35,538 bases of DNA, taken from positions 542-36,079 of the forward strand of contig DPCJ01000177.1 in NCBI GenBank assembly GCA_003516705.1, read 5' to 3'. The stretch's first letter is position 1. Each line of letters starts with the position of its first letter. The position numbers and the translations under genes were made by a program. A model generated the notes under the pieces. It searched no databases. It worked only from the letters and a program-made list of their open reading frames with translations, and was not told the DNA's origin. Positions 1 to 8,722 of this stretch are shown here, in pieces. Source of the stretch: Prolixibacteraceae bacterium. GTDB taxonomy: Bacteria > Bacteroidota > Bacteroidia > Bacteroidales > Prolixibacteraceae.

Positions 1-2730
1 TCCGAAATTTCACAATCGCTGCTCGTTGGAAAACCCTGGCAGGGCGAACTGAATACCATCAACAAAGATGGCAGTCGGTATTGGGCTAATACCATTGCTG
101 CACCTTACAAAAACCAAAATGACGAAATCGACGGTTACATTATCATACAGCAGGATGTTACAGAAAAAAAACAGATGGAACTGGTGCTGTCCGAACAGGA
201 AAAACTTTACCGTTCGCTTATCGAAAAATCGCTCGATGGGATTGTAATTTCTCAGGACGGAAAAATCGTTTTAGTGAATAAAGCTTTTGCCGATATGATT
301 GGTTACACCATTGAAGAATGCATCGAAAACTTCGGACCCGATTCAATTGCACCGGAAGACCGCGAGCGGGTGGTAAAAATTCACTACCAGCGAATGAAAG
401 GCGAAGTTAGCGACCTCAGGTACACTGCATTACTGCTTCATAAAAACGGCGAAAAAGTTGTGGCCGAATTCAACTCCACCACCATCGAAATGAATGGGAA
501 ACCTGCTTCGCTGATTTCGATACGTGATATTACTGAACGCAACCGGATGCAGGAAGCACTCGAAAAAAGCGAAAAAAAATACAAAACCCTGGTCGAAAAT
601 TCACTGGAAGGAATCACCATTATCCGCGACAACCGGATTCTTTTTGCCAACAACACCTACTGTAAAATGCTGGACTACACCCGCGAAGAGCTGTACAATA
701 TGCCATCGGTAAATACCCTGCATCCTGAAGACCGCGTAAAAGCATTTGAAATTGCAAAGCGAAGAAACAACAGGGATTTTTCAACCATCCACGAAGAGTT
801 AAGGATGTTGACCAAAACCGGCGGAATAAAGGAGTGCGCAACCTCATCCACTTTAATAGAGTTCGAGGGTCAGTGGGCCAGCTTTTTTACTTCGCATGAC
901 ATTACCGAAAACAAAAATATTCAGCGTGCTTTACTGGAAAGCGAACAGAAATACCGCGAACTCACCGAAATGCTTCCCCAAACGGTTTACGAACTCGATA
1001 CCCATGGCAACATCATCTATTTCAACCAAACAGGGTTTAAACAGTTCGGATTGGATACAAGCGACATCGGAAAATCGTCGTTCAGTTTTATTCATCCTTC
1101 GCAGCACGAACTGATGCGCGAAAACATGAGAAAAACCATCACCGAAAAATCCAACAGCTTTGGAAACAAATACACAGCGGTGCGCAAAAACGGAGAAACA
1201 TTTCCGGCAATGACTTTCGCCTCGCCTATTATTTTCGAAGATCGGGTTATTGGAATCAGGGGTTTAATTCTTGATATTTCGGAGCCTGAAGCCATGGGAA
1301 AAGCACTTCAGGAAAGCGAAAAAAGATACAGGGAATTAGCCGAAATGTTGCCACAAACCTTGTATGAACATGATACACGAGGAATTCTCACCTATCTGAA
1401 CCAGGCCGGGAAAAAAACTTTTGGCATCGAAAGCCTTGAACCTGAAATTTCAGCGCACAACCTGGTGGTTGCCGAAGATATTCAAAGAATGGTCAGTAAC
1501 ATGCAGAAAACCTATTTCGAAAATGCTTCTTCAAGGGGCAATTCGTACACGGCAATTCGTACAAACGGCGAAAAGTTTCCGGTGATGATTTTCGCCACGC
1601 CTATGATTTCGGAAGGAAATATTACCGGTACCCGCGGCATTGTAATCGATATGACAGAATATGTGGCCATGGAAAAAGCGCTGCGTGAAAGCGAGCTGAA
1701 ATACCGTACCCTCATCGACAAAGCCACTGACGGAATTCTGATTACCCAAAGCGGCGTTTTCAAATTCGTCAATCCTGCGTTTTGCGAAATGATGCAATAC
1801 ACCGAAAATGAACTGATTAATAAACCATTTATCGAGGTGGTCGACAAAGAACACCACGCCGAAATGCTTGAAAACCACAAACGCCGCATGACCGGTGAAA
1901 CATTCCCCGCCATTTACCGTGCAAAACTGTACCGGAAAGACGGCTCAAGTATCATGGTTGAACTCAATTCGCGAACCACCGATTTTGAAGGAAACCCGGC
2001 GTCGTTTGTAATTACCCGCGACATTACCGACCGTTTGCAAACCGAAGAAGAGTTACGCAATGCTAAAATAGAACTCGAACACCTCAACCAGAACCTTGAA
2101 ATCAGGGTGCACGAAAGTACGCTCAAACTTACCGAAGCCAATACGCAACTTATTCGTTTGCAAAAGGAAAATCTGCAATCGCAGTTCGAAGTGCTTAGAC
2201 AACAAGTGAATCCACACTTTCTGTTCAATAGTTTGAATGTACTTACTTCGCTCATTAAACTCGAACCCGATTTGGCCGAACAGTTTACCGAACACCTTTC
2301 GAAAGTTTACCGATACGTTCTTGAAAACAAAGACAACGATTTAGTAAGCCTGCAAACCGAACTCGATTTTCTGGATGCCTATATTTTTCTGCTGAACATC
2401 CGGTTTATGGATAAAATTGTGGTAAAAGTGGATGTAAGCGAGCAGAAACGCGAATGTCAGATTTTGCCGCTGGCGTTGCAACTGCTCATTGAAAATGCCA
2501 TTAAACATAACGCCATGTCGAAACGAAACCCACTGAAAATCGACATTTTTATTGATAACGAAAACATCTTACATGTTGAAAACAACCTGCAGGAACGTGA
2601 ATCGCACATGGTTTCAACAGGCGTTGGCCTTCGGAATATTGCCCACCGCTACCACCTGCTCGAAATGCCCGAACCTGAATTTATTAAAACCGAAACAAAA
2701 TTCATTGCCCGCGTTCCGCTGAAATGTTGA
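1..2730 (+). CDS. Multi-PAS LytS-type sensor histidine kinase (5' end missing)
   Basis: This is a sensor kinase predicted to phosphorylate the LytTR-type response regulators encoded just downstream. The reading frame is open from base 1, and the first ~55 codons read as the end of a PAS/PAC domain (ending DVTEKK), so the gene starts upstream of the window; the ATG at 175 is internal. Counting from that ATG, five more PAS domains lie at about 9-120, 133-250, 262-375, 387-500 and 512-625, most ending in a DIT/DIS/DMT motif. PAS 3 and 4 are close duplicates (both contain EMLPQT). A coiled coil (~630-665) leads into a His_kinase domain with QVNPHFLFN, phospho-acceptor His at bases 2215-2217, then a HATPase_c domain. 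I see no transmembrane segment in the visible part, so it is probably cytosolic, or anchored by the missing N-terminus. The ligand cannot be told. Confidence 0.93.
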   Translation, partial: SEISQSLLVGKPWQGELNTINKDGSRYWANTIAAPYKNQNDEIDGYIIIQQDVTEKKQMELVLSEQEKLYRSLIEKSLDGIVISQDGKIVLVNKAFADMIGYTIEECIENFGPDSIAPEDRERVVKIHYQRMKGEVSDLRYTALLLHKNGEKVVAEFNSTTIEMNGKPASLISIRDITERNRMQEALEKSEKKYKTLVENSLEGITIIRDNRILFANNTYCKMLDYTREELYNMPSVNTLHPEDRVKAFEIAKRRNNRDFSTIHEELRMLTKTGGIKECATSSTLIEFEGQWASFFTSHDITENKNIQRALLESEQKYRELTEMLPQTVYELDTHGNIIYFNQTGFKQFGLDTSDIGKSSFSFIHPSQHELMRENMRKTITEKSNSFGNKYTAVRKNGETFPAMTFASPIIFEDRVIGIRGLILDISEPEAMGKALQESEKRYRELAEMLPQTLYEHDTRGILTYLNQAGKKTFGIESLEPEISAHNLVVAEDIQRMVSNMQKTYFENASSRGNSYTAIRTNGEKFPVMIFATPMISEGNITGTRGIVIDMTEYVAMEKALRESELKYRTLIDKATDGILITQSGVFKFVNPAFCEMMQYTENELINKPFIEVVDKEHHAEMLENHKRRMTGETFPAIYRAKLYRKDGSSIMVELNSRTTDFEGNPASFVITRDITDRLQTEEELRNAKIELEHLNQNLEIRVHESTLKLTEANTQLIRLQKENLQSQFEVLRQQVNPHFLFNSLNVLTSLIKLEPDLAEQFTEHLSKVYRYVLENKDNDLVSLQTELDFLDAYIFLLNIRFMDKIVVKVDVSEQKRECQILPLALQLLIENAIKHNAMSKRNPLKIDIFIDNENILHVENNLQERESHMVSTGVGLRNIAHRYHLLEMPEPEFIKTETKFIARVPLKC

Positions 2731-2789
2731 AATATATAATGAACATTCTAAAACCAAATTGAAAAATAAATGAAAAGCTACACCAATGC

Positions 2790-2858
2790 TGTCATTTCAA
2801 CGAGGAACGAGGAGAAATCCCTTCGAACAGACAGATTTCTCCTATCGTCGAAATGACA
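2790..2858. repeat. Imperfect inverted repeat between kinase and regulator
   Basis: The segment begins TGTCATTTC and ends GAAATGACA, with inner arms GGAGAAATC and GATTTCTCC, making a long stem-loop. It lies in the 186-base gap between the kinase and the first response regulator. This form is familiar as a dispersed intergenic palindrome of Bacteroidota. It has no T-run, so it is more likely a repeat element than a terminator, although it could stabilise or attenuate the transcript. Confidence 0.7.
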
Positions 2859-2916
2859 AAAAGAATAAAGTGAATTAAAAACTAATATAATTTTTGAATA
2901 GAAAATAAATACTCAA

Positions 2917-3330
2917 ATGAGAATTGTAATCATTGAAGATGAAATGTACGCAGCCAAAAGGCTCGAAAACATGGTGAAGGAATACGACCCAAATATTGAA
3001 ATTGCCGCCTGGCTCGAATCGGTGGAAGAGTCGGTGGAATGGTTCCGCGCAAATGCGGAACCCAACCTTATTTTTCTCGACATCCACCTCGAAGACAACC
3101 TCAGCTTTGCCATATTCGACAAAGTGAGTGTCTCCTCTCCCATCGTTTTTACCACTGCCACCGACGAACTGGCCATCAAAGCGTTTGTAACCAAAGGAAT
3201 TGACTTTCTGCACAAACCCATTGTAAAAACAGAACTGAATGCCATGCTTGATAAATACCTGGCTTCGGGCAACGATTTTCGCAAACCCATTGGCGCCGGC
3301 TTTTTCAGCGATATTTTTGATAATAAATAA
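2917..3330 (+). CDS. Receiver-only response regulator (LytTR paralogue without output domain)
   Basis: This 137-residue protein is a CheY-like receiver domain. The acidic pocket (IIEDE, residues 5-9), phospho-acceptor D55 in LIFLDIHLED, the FTTA Thr pair at 79-80 and K100 in HKPI are all present, so it should accept phosphate. It ends about 35 residues after the receiver domain, with no LytTR DNA-binding domain. By hand count, 66 of the first 100 residues are identical to the next gene product, so the pair looks like a tandem duplication in which this copy lost or never had the output domain. Likely roles are a phosphate sink, a competitor for the upstream kinase, or a protein-protein regulator. 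Confidence 0.9.
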   Translation: MRIVIIEDEMYAAKRLENMVKEYDPNIEIAAWLESVEESVEWFRANAEPNLIFLDIHLEDNLSFAIFDKVSVSSPIVFTTATDELAIKAFVTKGIDFLHKPIVKTELNAMLDKYLASGNDFRKPIGAGFFSDIFDNK

Positions 3331-3334
3331 GCAT

Positions 3335-3397
3335 CACACTGAGCGTAGAACACAACAACGACAACAAAATAAAAACGATAACAACGACAACTTTCCT
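3335..3397. repeat. Low-complexity ACAACGACA-type tract
   Basis: The gap between the two response regulator genes is built from imperfect AACAACGACAA units. A similar tract lies at 9160-9225 before dinD. A reading frame continues through it into the following gene, but its translation is low-complexity, so it is treated as untranslated leader. Confidence 0.5.
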
Positions 3398-4159
3398 ATG
3401 AAAACCATCATCATTGAAGACGAACAGTTTGCTGCCCGACGGCTCGAAACCATGATTAAAACCATTGACCCTACCATTGAAGTGGTTGCCAAAATCGAAT
3501 CGGTGGCCGACTCGGTGGAGTGGTTCCGCAACAACCCGCATCCCGACCTGATTTTCCTCGACATTCACCTCGAAGATGGAATCAGTTTTTCCATTTTCGA
3601 TCAGGTGAAAGTCAGTTCACCCATTATTTTTACCACTGCTTTTGACGAATACGCCATCAAAGCCTTTAAACTGAAAAGCATCGACTACCTGCTGAAACCC
3701 ATCATTCAGGACGACCTTGCCAAAGCCATCGCCAAATTCCGCGACTGGGGCGAAAAAAAGCAATTGGTTGACATCAGGGAATTGTTCAGCATGATGAAAG
3801 GCAGCGAAAAAACATACCGTGAACGTTTTTCGGTGGTAGTCGGACAAAAGCTGAAAAGCATCGATGTAAAAGACATCGCTTACTTTTTCTCGAACAGTGG
3901 AATCACATTTGTGGCCATGCAACAAAAAGGACAGTACTCGCTCGATGAAAGTCTCGACAATTTGCTGTCAGAACTCGACCCGAAACAGTTTTTCCGCGTG
4001 AACAGGCAATACATTGTGAGCTTGCAATCTATCGTAAACATTCACATTTTTCCCAAAAGCCGGTTGAAACTCGAACTCAATCCACCAGTTCCCGAAGGTG
4101 TTTTTGTAAGCCTCGACAAGGTGGTGGATTTTAAAAAATGGGTGGACGGAGAGAAGTGA
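3398..4159 (+). CDS. LytTR-family response regulator
   Basis: A 253-residue two-component regulator: receiver domain (residues 1-120, D55 in LIFLDIHLED, K100 in LLKPI) followed by a LytTR DNA-binding domain (about 145-250; the FFRVNRQYIVS and LKLEL stretches are typical). LytTR regulators pair with LytS-type kinases such as the one at the start of this window, so this is the probable transcriptional output of the cluster. The start is set at the ATG at 3398, where similarity to the upstream paralogue begins (MKTIIIEDE against MRIVIIEDE). An in-frame start at 3239 would add 53 residues read out of frame from the upstream gene and low-complexity DNA, and is rejected. Target promoters are not recognisable. 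Confidence 0.95.
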   Translation: MKTIIIEDEQFAARRLETMIKTIDPTIEVVAKIESVADSVEWFRNNPHPDLIFLDIHLEDGISFSIFDQVKVSSPIIFTTAFDEYAIKAFKLKSIDYLLKPIIQDDLAKAIAKFRDWGEKKQLVDIRELFSMMKGSEKTYRERFSVVVGQKLKSIDVKDIAYFFSNSGITFVAMQQKGQYSLDESLDNLLSELDPKQFFRVNRQYIVSLQSIVNIHIFPKSRLKLELNPPVPEGVFVSLDKVVDFKKWVDGEK

Positions 4160-4182
4160 ATGAGTAATTGAGTGAATGGGTG

Positions 4183-4202
4183 ACGCGGTTTCCAAACCGC
4201 GT
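4183..4202. repeat. Short perfect hairpin after the LytTR regulator
   Basis: ACGCGGTTT and its reverse complement AAACCGCGT flank a 2-base loop. There is no T-run, so this is a REP-like palindrome rather than a proven terminator, although it lies 23 bases after the stop codon. Confidence 0.6.
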
Positions 4203-4255
4203 TAAATGCATACCGAAACCCGAAATTTGAAAAACTAAAGTGGTTGCTGGCTCGT

Positions 4256-4273
4256 CCCCCTTTAAAAAGGGGG
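4256..4273. repeat. CCCCCTTT/AAAGGGGG palindrome
   Basis: An 8-base perfect stem with a 2-base centre, followed by low-complexity GAACCC/GAACTTTAAAC units (about 4287-4340) typical of Bacteroidota intergenic DNA. No gene is visible in 4160-4346. Confidence 0.55.
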
Positions 4274-4346
4274 ATTAAAGGGGATTGAACCCAGAACCCG
4301 AACCCGAAACGCTGAACTTTGAACTTTAAACTTTAAACTAACTTTT

Positions 4347-4793
4347 ATGAAACGACCTTTTGAAACCTGGATTTTAATCGTGTTGTTGGTGCTGCTGTCA
4401 ATCAACGCATTTTATGGCGGAATCAGTTTGATGCTGGCGCCCGATGGGTCACTACTGGGAATGCAGCCTGGCTGGCTGGACAAATCGCCGTTTAACAGCT
4501 ATTTCATCCCCGGCTTTTTGCTTTTGCTGATGAACGGCATTCTCCCGCTGTTCGCGGTGTACGGACTAATCACCAAAAACCAAAACAAATCACTGAATCT
4601 GCTCAACATCTACAAAAACCGCTGCTGGGGCTGGACCTTCGCTTTGTACTGCGGAATCATCACCAATAGCTGGATTATTGTTCAGCAATTGATGGCCGAA
4701 TATTTTATCCTGCAAACCATCATCGCAGCGGTCGGACTTTTAATTCTTGTGGCTGCCCTTTTACCAAGGGTGATGCGGTATTATAAAATTTAA
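4347..4793 (+). CDS. Small four-helix membrane protein, function unknown
   Basis: A 148-residue hydrophobic protein with four probable transmembrane segments at about 8-30, 52-76, 93-112 and 120-140, separated by short loops (one with the sequence PGWLDKSPF, one basic loop at 77-91). No catalytic motif or cleavable signal peptide is evident. It sits 188 bases after the LytTR regulator and 199 bases before the hydrolase gene, on the same strand but too loosely spaced to be confidently called an operon. I do not recognise a characterised family. Confidence 0.75.
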   Translation: MKRPFETWILIVLLVLLSINAFYGGISLMLAPDGSLLGMQPGWLDKSPFNSYFIPGFLLLLMNGILPLFAVYGLITKNQNKSLNLLNIYKNRCWGWTFALYCGIITNSWIIVQQLMAEYFILQTIIAAVGLLILVAALLPRVMRYYKI

Positions 4794-4829
4794 AATGATT
4801 AAAAAAGAAATTGGGTTAAAACCCCTCAA

Positions 4830-4975
4830 CCACTGGTCTGCAATAAATCCGTTCACTGAAGTGAATGGCAATAAAAACAACAAAAAATTCAATAAAATAT
4901 TGCCGTCTGCTTCAGCTGACGGATAAGTTAAACTGCTTCTTTAAGAGGCTTTAGCCGCATTTTGAATTCAACCAT
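4830..4975. repeat. Intergenic palindrome cluster
   Basis: The 199-base gap before the hydrolase gene contains a TTCACTGAAGTGAA palindrome near 4851-4864, an arm pair CCGTC...GACGG near 4903-4923, and a GAGGCTTTAGCC stretch near 4944. These resemble fragments of dispersed Bacteroidota intergenic repeats. A 43-codon frame starting at 4795 runs through this DNA and is not credible as a gene. Confidence 0.45.
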
Positions 4976-4992
4976 AAAAAATATTAAAAACC

Positions 4993-5922
4993 ATGACAAG
5001 TATAAAAAGCCGCATGTTTAACCTGATGATACGCAACAGCTACCTGTTTCGCGGACGACTGACCAAGGAAACTTTCGATATGAATACCTCCATTGAACTT
5101 TTTCGCGAGAACTGCGAAAAAGGAGCAGCCCGCTATGCCAAAATGCCGCCCGGCGTGGTGTCAAAACCAACAACAATCGAAGGCATCAAAGCCGAATGGC
5201 TGGTTCCTGCTGGAGCCGACTCCAAAAAAGTGATTTTCTATGTTCACGGAGGTGGTTACGTTTCAGGTTCATGCACCGACCACCGCAGTTTTGTATCAAA
5301 ATTTGCAGCTTTTACCGGCGTTACCAACCTGGTTTTTGAATACCGGCTTGCACCCGAACACAAATTTCCCGCTGCCGTGGAAGATTCTGCAAAGGTTTAC
5401 CAGTGGCTGCTGGCGTCGGGTTACAAACCCGAAAACATTCTGATAGCCGGTGAATCAGCGGGTGGCGGACTTACATTGACAACGTTACTTTATCTGAAAG
5501 ACAACAACATTCCGCTTCCCAAAGCCGGGGTCGCTATTTCTCCGTGGACCGACCTTACCTGCCAGGGCGAATCGTATAAAACAAAAAACAGGGTCTCGCC
5601 CGCTCCAATTAACTCTTGGTTTGTTTTTGCCAAACATTATGCAGGCGACAATCCGCTCACCCACCCATATATTTCTCCGTTGTTTGGCGACCTAAAAGGA
5701 TTGCCGCCACTGCTAATCAATGCCGGAATGGATGACGAACTTTTTGACGATGGCCACGCTTTTGCCGGCAAAGCTAAAACAGCCGGGGTGGACGTAACTT
5801 TCCGTGCAGGTGAACAAATGGTGCATTGCTACCCGCTGCTGGCACCCATGTTCCCCGAAGCCACAGAAGCCATGAATGAAATTGTGAAGTTTGTAAGGAA
5901 GCATTTACAATTTAACGATTGA
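4993..5922 (+). CDS. Alpha/beta hydrolase, HSL/acetyl-esterase type
   Basis: A 309-residue esterase of the hormone-sensitive-lipase branch, which hydrolyses short-chain acyl esters. The oxyanion-hole motif HGGGY is at residues 85-89, the nucleophile elbow GESAGG at 153-158 (S155), the probable catalytic Asp is D247 in MDDELF, and His is H278 in MVHCYPLL. Length and motif order fit the family. There is no signal peptide, so it should be cytosolic. The A-rich stretch just before the ATG at 4993 is usual for this phylum. It stands alone, with a 700-base repeat region behind it, so the physiological substrate cannot be inferred. Confidence 0.92.
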   Translation: MTSIKSRMFNLMIRNSYLFRGRLTKETFDMNTSIELFRENCEKGAARYAKMPPGVVSKPTTIEGIKAEWLVPAGADSKKVIFYVHGGGYVSGSCTDHRSFVSKFAAFTGVTNLVFEYRLAPEHKFPAAVEDSAKVYQWLLASGYKPENILIAGESAGGGLTLTTLLYLKDNNIPLPKAGVAISPWTDLTCQGESYKTKNRVSPAPINSWFVFAKHYAGDNPLTHPYISPLFGDLKGLPPLLINAGMDDELFDDGHAFAGKAKTAGVDVTFRAGEQMVHCYPLLAPMFPEATEAMNEIVKFVRKHLQFND

Positions 5923-6546
5923 CTATTTACGATTTTGGAGAAGCAGGGAGCAAGAAACCCGGAGCAAGCGAACAAAAGCCAGTTGCTGGCACGACCCGGT
6001 ACGTGTCAGATTTTAATAGCCACGGGTGAGGAGGAATCCCGAAATTTCGGGATAACCCGGGGTTAAGCGCATACCACAAGCTTCGTCCGCGAACCGGCCC
6101 GGTTTGAAATGCAAACCTTGTTGCGGACGAAAAAGAACCGAAGAAGAATTTACCATTTATAATTGACTATTTACCTTTAGAAGGAATTACGGAACAAAAA
6201 GCCAGTCGTCAGCAGCACAAAATTTCCTCTCATGCCCGAGGAACGAGGGAAAGGAAGGATGGCCCGAACACCGCACAGATATAGGTATTTTTACATCATA
6301 GAGGGATAGAGTGGTTTGATAAAACTACCACCTCCCCCTCGTACCTCGGGTACTCCTCCTCTTTGGGAGGAGAAATTTTCGTGCTCCAAATATTATTTTG
6401 TAATAACAGACTTGTTTTTAACACAAAAATTTCCCCTCCTGCCCGAGGGACGAGGGAAAGGAGGGGTGGCCCGAACACCTGGCATGATTTGAAAGAATAA
6501 CTTTTTTTGAGGGCCGGGGTGGTCGGGAAAGTCAGCAAGCAAAATC
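5923..6546. repeat. 700-base gene-free region packed with repeats
   Basis: No convincing gene lies here. It holds: TTTACGATTT-like and AGGGAGCAAG-like low-complexity units (5910-5965, 6150-6180); a perfect 18-base palindrome at 6036-6053 (ATCCCGAAA/TTTCGGGAT); a REP-like hairpin at 6082-6131 with outer arms TTCGTCCGC/GCGGACGAA and inner arms GGTTTG/CAAACC; and two direct copies of a ~57-base unit at 6216-6272 and 6422-6479 (shared core CCCGAGG.ACGAGGGAAAGG), with a diverged inverted copy at about 6328-6385. An 80-codon minus-strand frame across these repeats is considered spurious. Confidence 0.7.
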
Positions 6547-6601
6547 AAAAAAAAAGTACAGAACTCAGGCTTCCTTTTGGAACACCTGAATTCTGCACTT
6601 T
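6547..6601 (-). terminator. Rho-independent terminator of the GH43-like gene
   Basis: Read on the minus strand, AAGTGCAGAATTCAGG pairs with CCTGAGTTCTGTACTT (two mismatches) across a ~15-base loop and is followed immediately by a run of T. It lies about 20 bases past the stop codon of the minus-strand glycosidase gene. Confidence 0.85.
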
Positions 6602-6622
6602 CAGTTTCAGAAGAGATAAAAA

Positions 6623-8722
6623 CTACTCTGCCACTAAAACAACTTTGTAGGTTTTTACCACACCGTTATAATCACATTTTACAATGGCAGTTCCTGTTTT
6701 CGATTCTGCCTGTGTGACGGCAATTTTAACCGCTGCGTCGCTGGCAGAGGCAGCAACAACCGGTGTTGCTGTTGCGCTGGCAGGTACTATGTATTTTGCT
6801 TCGTAAATATCGTACCCCACAATGCCGTTGGCGTTGGTTGAACGTACCGGAGTGGCCGGAACTGCAATCGCTTCACCGTTTACAAGAATATTCACTGTCG
6901 GGGCAACCGGACGAACAATTTGCTTTTTAGCCGAACTGAATCCAAGCCCTGTCAAATCAAAAAGCGCTTCGGTGTCGCTGCTTTCGGCGACCAGGTAAAT
7001 AGCGTGTTTTTTGTCGAGTTTGTCAACCACTGCCGAAACATCAAGGGTGAATTTTGTAACTTCCTGCACAGCATTGGCCGGTACAGCAATTTCACCAATT
7101 TTTTTGCCTTTCCATGTAGCATTGTCCCACGGGCCATCTAACCAAACATTCACTTTAAAAGCCGCTGTTGTTTTGGGTGTGAGAAACAGGTTGAAAGCCG
7201 TTTTATTTTGGGGTTTTACACCTTCAAAAGCTTTCAGTCCTTTTACATCTTTATCAAGTCCGCCAAAACCAAAATATTTATACCCGATAATGTGTCCGTT
7301 TTTTACATTGGTAACCGGCATGTTGTTATCCCATATATCCCATGAATCCTGCTGACTGCCGGTGCTCGACAAATAACAGGCGTAACCCGCAGAATAATAC
7401 TGATACGGGTCGAGACCATAAATATGGAAACCTTCAGAAGTCACTTCGGCTCCGGTATATTCTTTTCCCTGACTGTCTTTGGCAGTCCAGGTATTGTCAG
7501 CCGAATACGGGTCAAATCCCCTGATAACCACTTTTCCGCCATCGGCAACCGGTTTCTCATCCCATTTTACTGCAACCGGAGCCACCATTGCCTGACGTGC
7601 AAATCCGAAACCACGTGGCGCACGGTGATAAAATACATACCACTGGTCGTTGATTTGCTGAAGGCTACCGTGGGTATTGTGCCCCGAATAGCCGGTCTGC
7701 AACGCGGTTCCGTCTTCGTTCAACACCGGGCCGCGTGAATCGACCAAAACGCCGCCGCTTTTCCAGGGGCCGAGCGGAGAGTCGCCATAAGCATAACGCA
7801 ATGCCGAGTTGGTGCTGCCCAATCCGTATTCAGGCCCTGAGTAGCCGCTGTACACCCACACATATTTGTTGCCGATGCGGCGGATAGATGCCGCTTCGAA
7901 AAAGTTAAAAGAACCCAGGTCTTCACCCGGAAACAGCGCCGGATAGGTTGTTCCCTGCGGGTCGCGCACAACGCCGTACCGCGAACTGGCGGGAATAAAA
8001 TAAGGAATCGCTTCGGTTCCCGGACGCAGCGAATACATGGTGTTCTGGTCAAGCTGTCCGGCCGACGAGCGCTGGAATCCCCAGAATCCATAAGCACGGA
8101 AACCAATCTCATAATCAGGGTCTTTCGGGTCGGTGATGTTATCGATGTAAACCGACGGGTCGAAACCCATGATGCTGCCGGGAACTGTTTTCGTTCCGTC
8201 TTCAGTCAGGTTAACGGGGGTAAACGGACCGTCGGGACGAGAACCTTTTGCCACCATCGCCTCACGGTTGCAGCCACGGCTGTGCGGGTACAGGTAATAT
8301 GTTTTTTTGCCGTCTTTTCCTTTTACTTCAACCAGGTCGGGGGCGTACATCACATCCCACTGGTTTTCGATGGGGTAGGTAAAAATGGGGCCGTCGTTGC
8401 GCCAGCTGGTAAGGTCATCCACCGGTGCCGACCACATTCTGATGTCGGGACCGCAGTAGCTGTTCATCCTTACATCGTGCGAGCCAATGATGTATATGCG
8501 GAATTTACCCGGGTTGTCGGGGTCTTCAAAAACACGGGGTTCGCCGTCGGGCAGGTGTTCCCACAACGGCAGATACGGATTGCCCGCCAAATGGTGGGTG
8601 TACTTCGTTGTCGGTTTTGCCGGAGCCGTTTGCGCCGTCGATTGTTTTGCCGGCAACATCAACAGTGCTGCTGCCGCAAAAACTAAAATTTGATTTCTCA
8701 GGTTTAATTTCAGGTTCTTCAT
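6623..8722 (-). CDS. Secreted GH43-like glycoside hydrolase
   Basis: A 699-residue exported protein with a signal peptide (residues 1-30, ending STAQ) and a five-bladed-propeller glycosidase domain of GH43 type over about 45-410. Candidate catalytic residues are D67 in VFEDPD (general base), D188 in GFDPS (pKa modulator) and E276 in FFEAASIRR (general acid), in the order and context usual for GH43. Family members cleave arabinosyl, xylosyl or galactosyl linkages of plant polysaccharides. A beta-sandwich-like segment (~410-600) that may bind carbohydrate and a C-terminal ~90-residue Ig-like stretch follow. There is no T9SS sorting tail, so it is probably periplasmic or released. It stands alone with its own terminator, not inside a SusCD locus. 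The exact substrate is not readable from sequence. Confidence 0.85.
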   Translation of the reverse strand: MKNLKLNLRNQILVFAAAALLMLPAKQSTAQTAPAKPTTKYTHHLAGNPYLPLWEHLPDGEPRVFEDPDNPGKFRIYIIGSHDVRMNSYCGPDIRMWSAPVDDLTSWRNDGPIFTYPIENQWDVMYAPDLVEVKGKDGKKTYYLYPHSRGCNREAMVAKGSRPDGPFTPVNLTEDGTKTVPGSIMGFDPSVYIDNITDPKDPDYEIGFRAYGFWGFQRSSAGQLDQNTMYSLRPGTEAIPYFIPASSRYGVVRDPQGTTYPALFPGEDLGSFNFFEAASIRRIGNKYVWVYSGYSGPEYGLGSTNSALRYAYGDSPLGPWKSGGVLVDSRGPVLNEDGTALQTGYSGHNTHGSLQQINDQWYVFYHRAPRGFGFARQAMVAPVAVKWDEKPVADGGKVVIRGFDPYSADNTWTAKDSQGKEYTGAEVTSEGFHIYGLDPYQYYSAGYACYLSSTGSQQDSWDIWDNNMPVTNVKNGHIIGYKYFGFGGLDKDVKGLKAFEGVKPQNKTAFNLFLTPKTTAAFKVNVWLDGPWDNATWKGKKIGEIAVPANAVQEVTKFTLDVSAVVDKLDKKHAIYLVAESSDTEALFDLTGLGFSSAKKQIVRPVAPTVNILVNGEAIAVPATPVRSTNANGIVGYDIYEAKYIVPASATATPVVAASASDAAVKIAVTQAESKTGTAIVKCDYNGVVKTYKVVLVAE

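Noticed and set aside
3239..3397. Upstream in-frame start for the LytTR regulator
   Set aside because: It would translate the end of the preceding gene out of frame plus low-complexity DNA; the paralogue starts at the equivalent of the ATG at 3398.
6296..6538. 80-codon minus-strand frame in the repeat-rich gap
   Set aside because: It is entirely composed of direct and inverted repeat units; the translation has no protein-like features.
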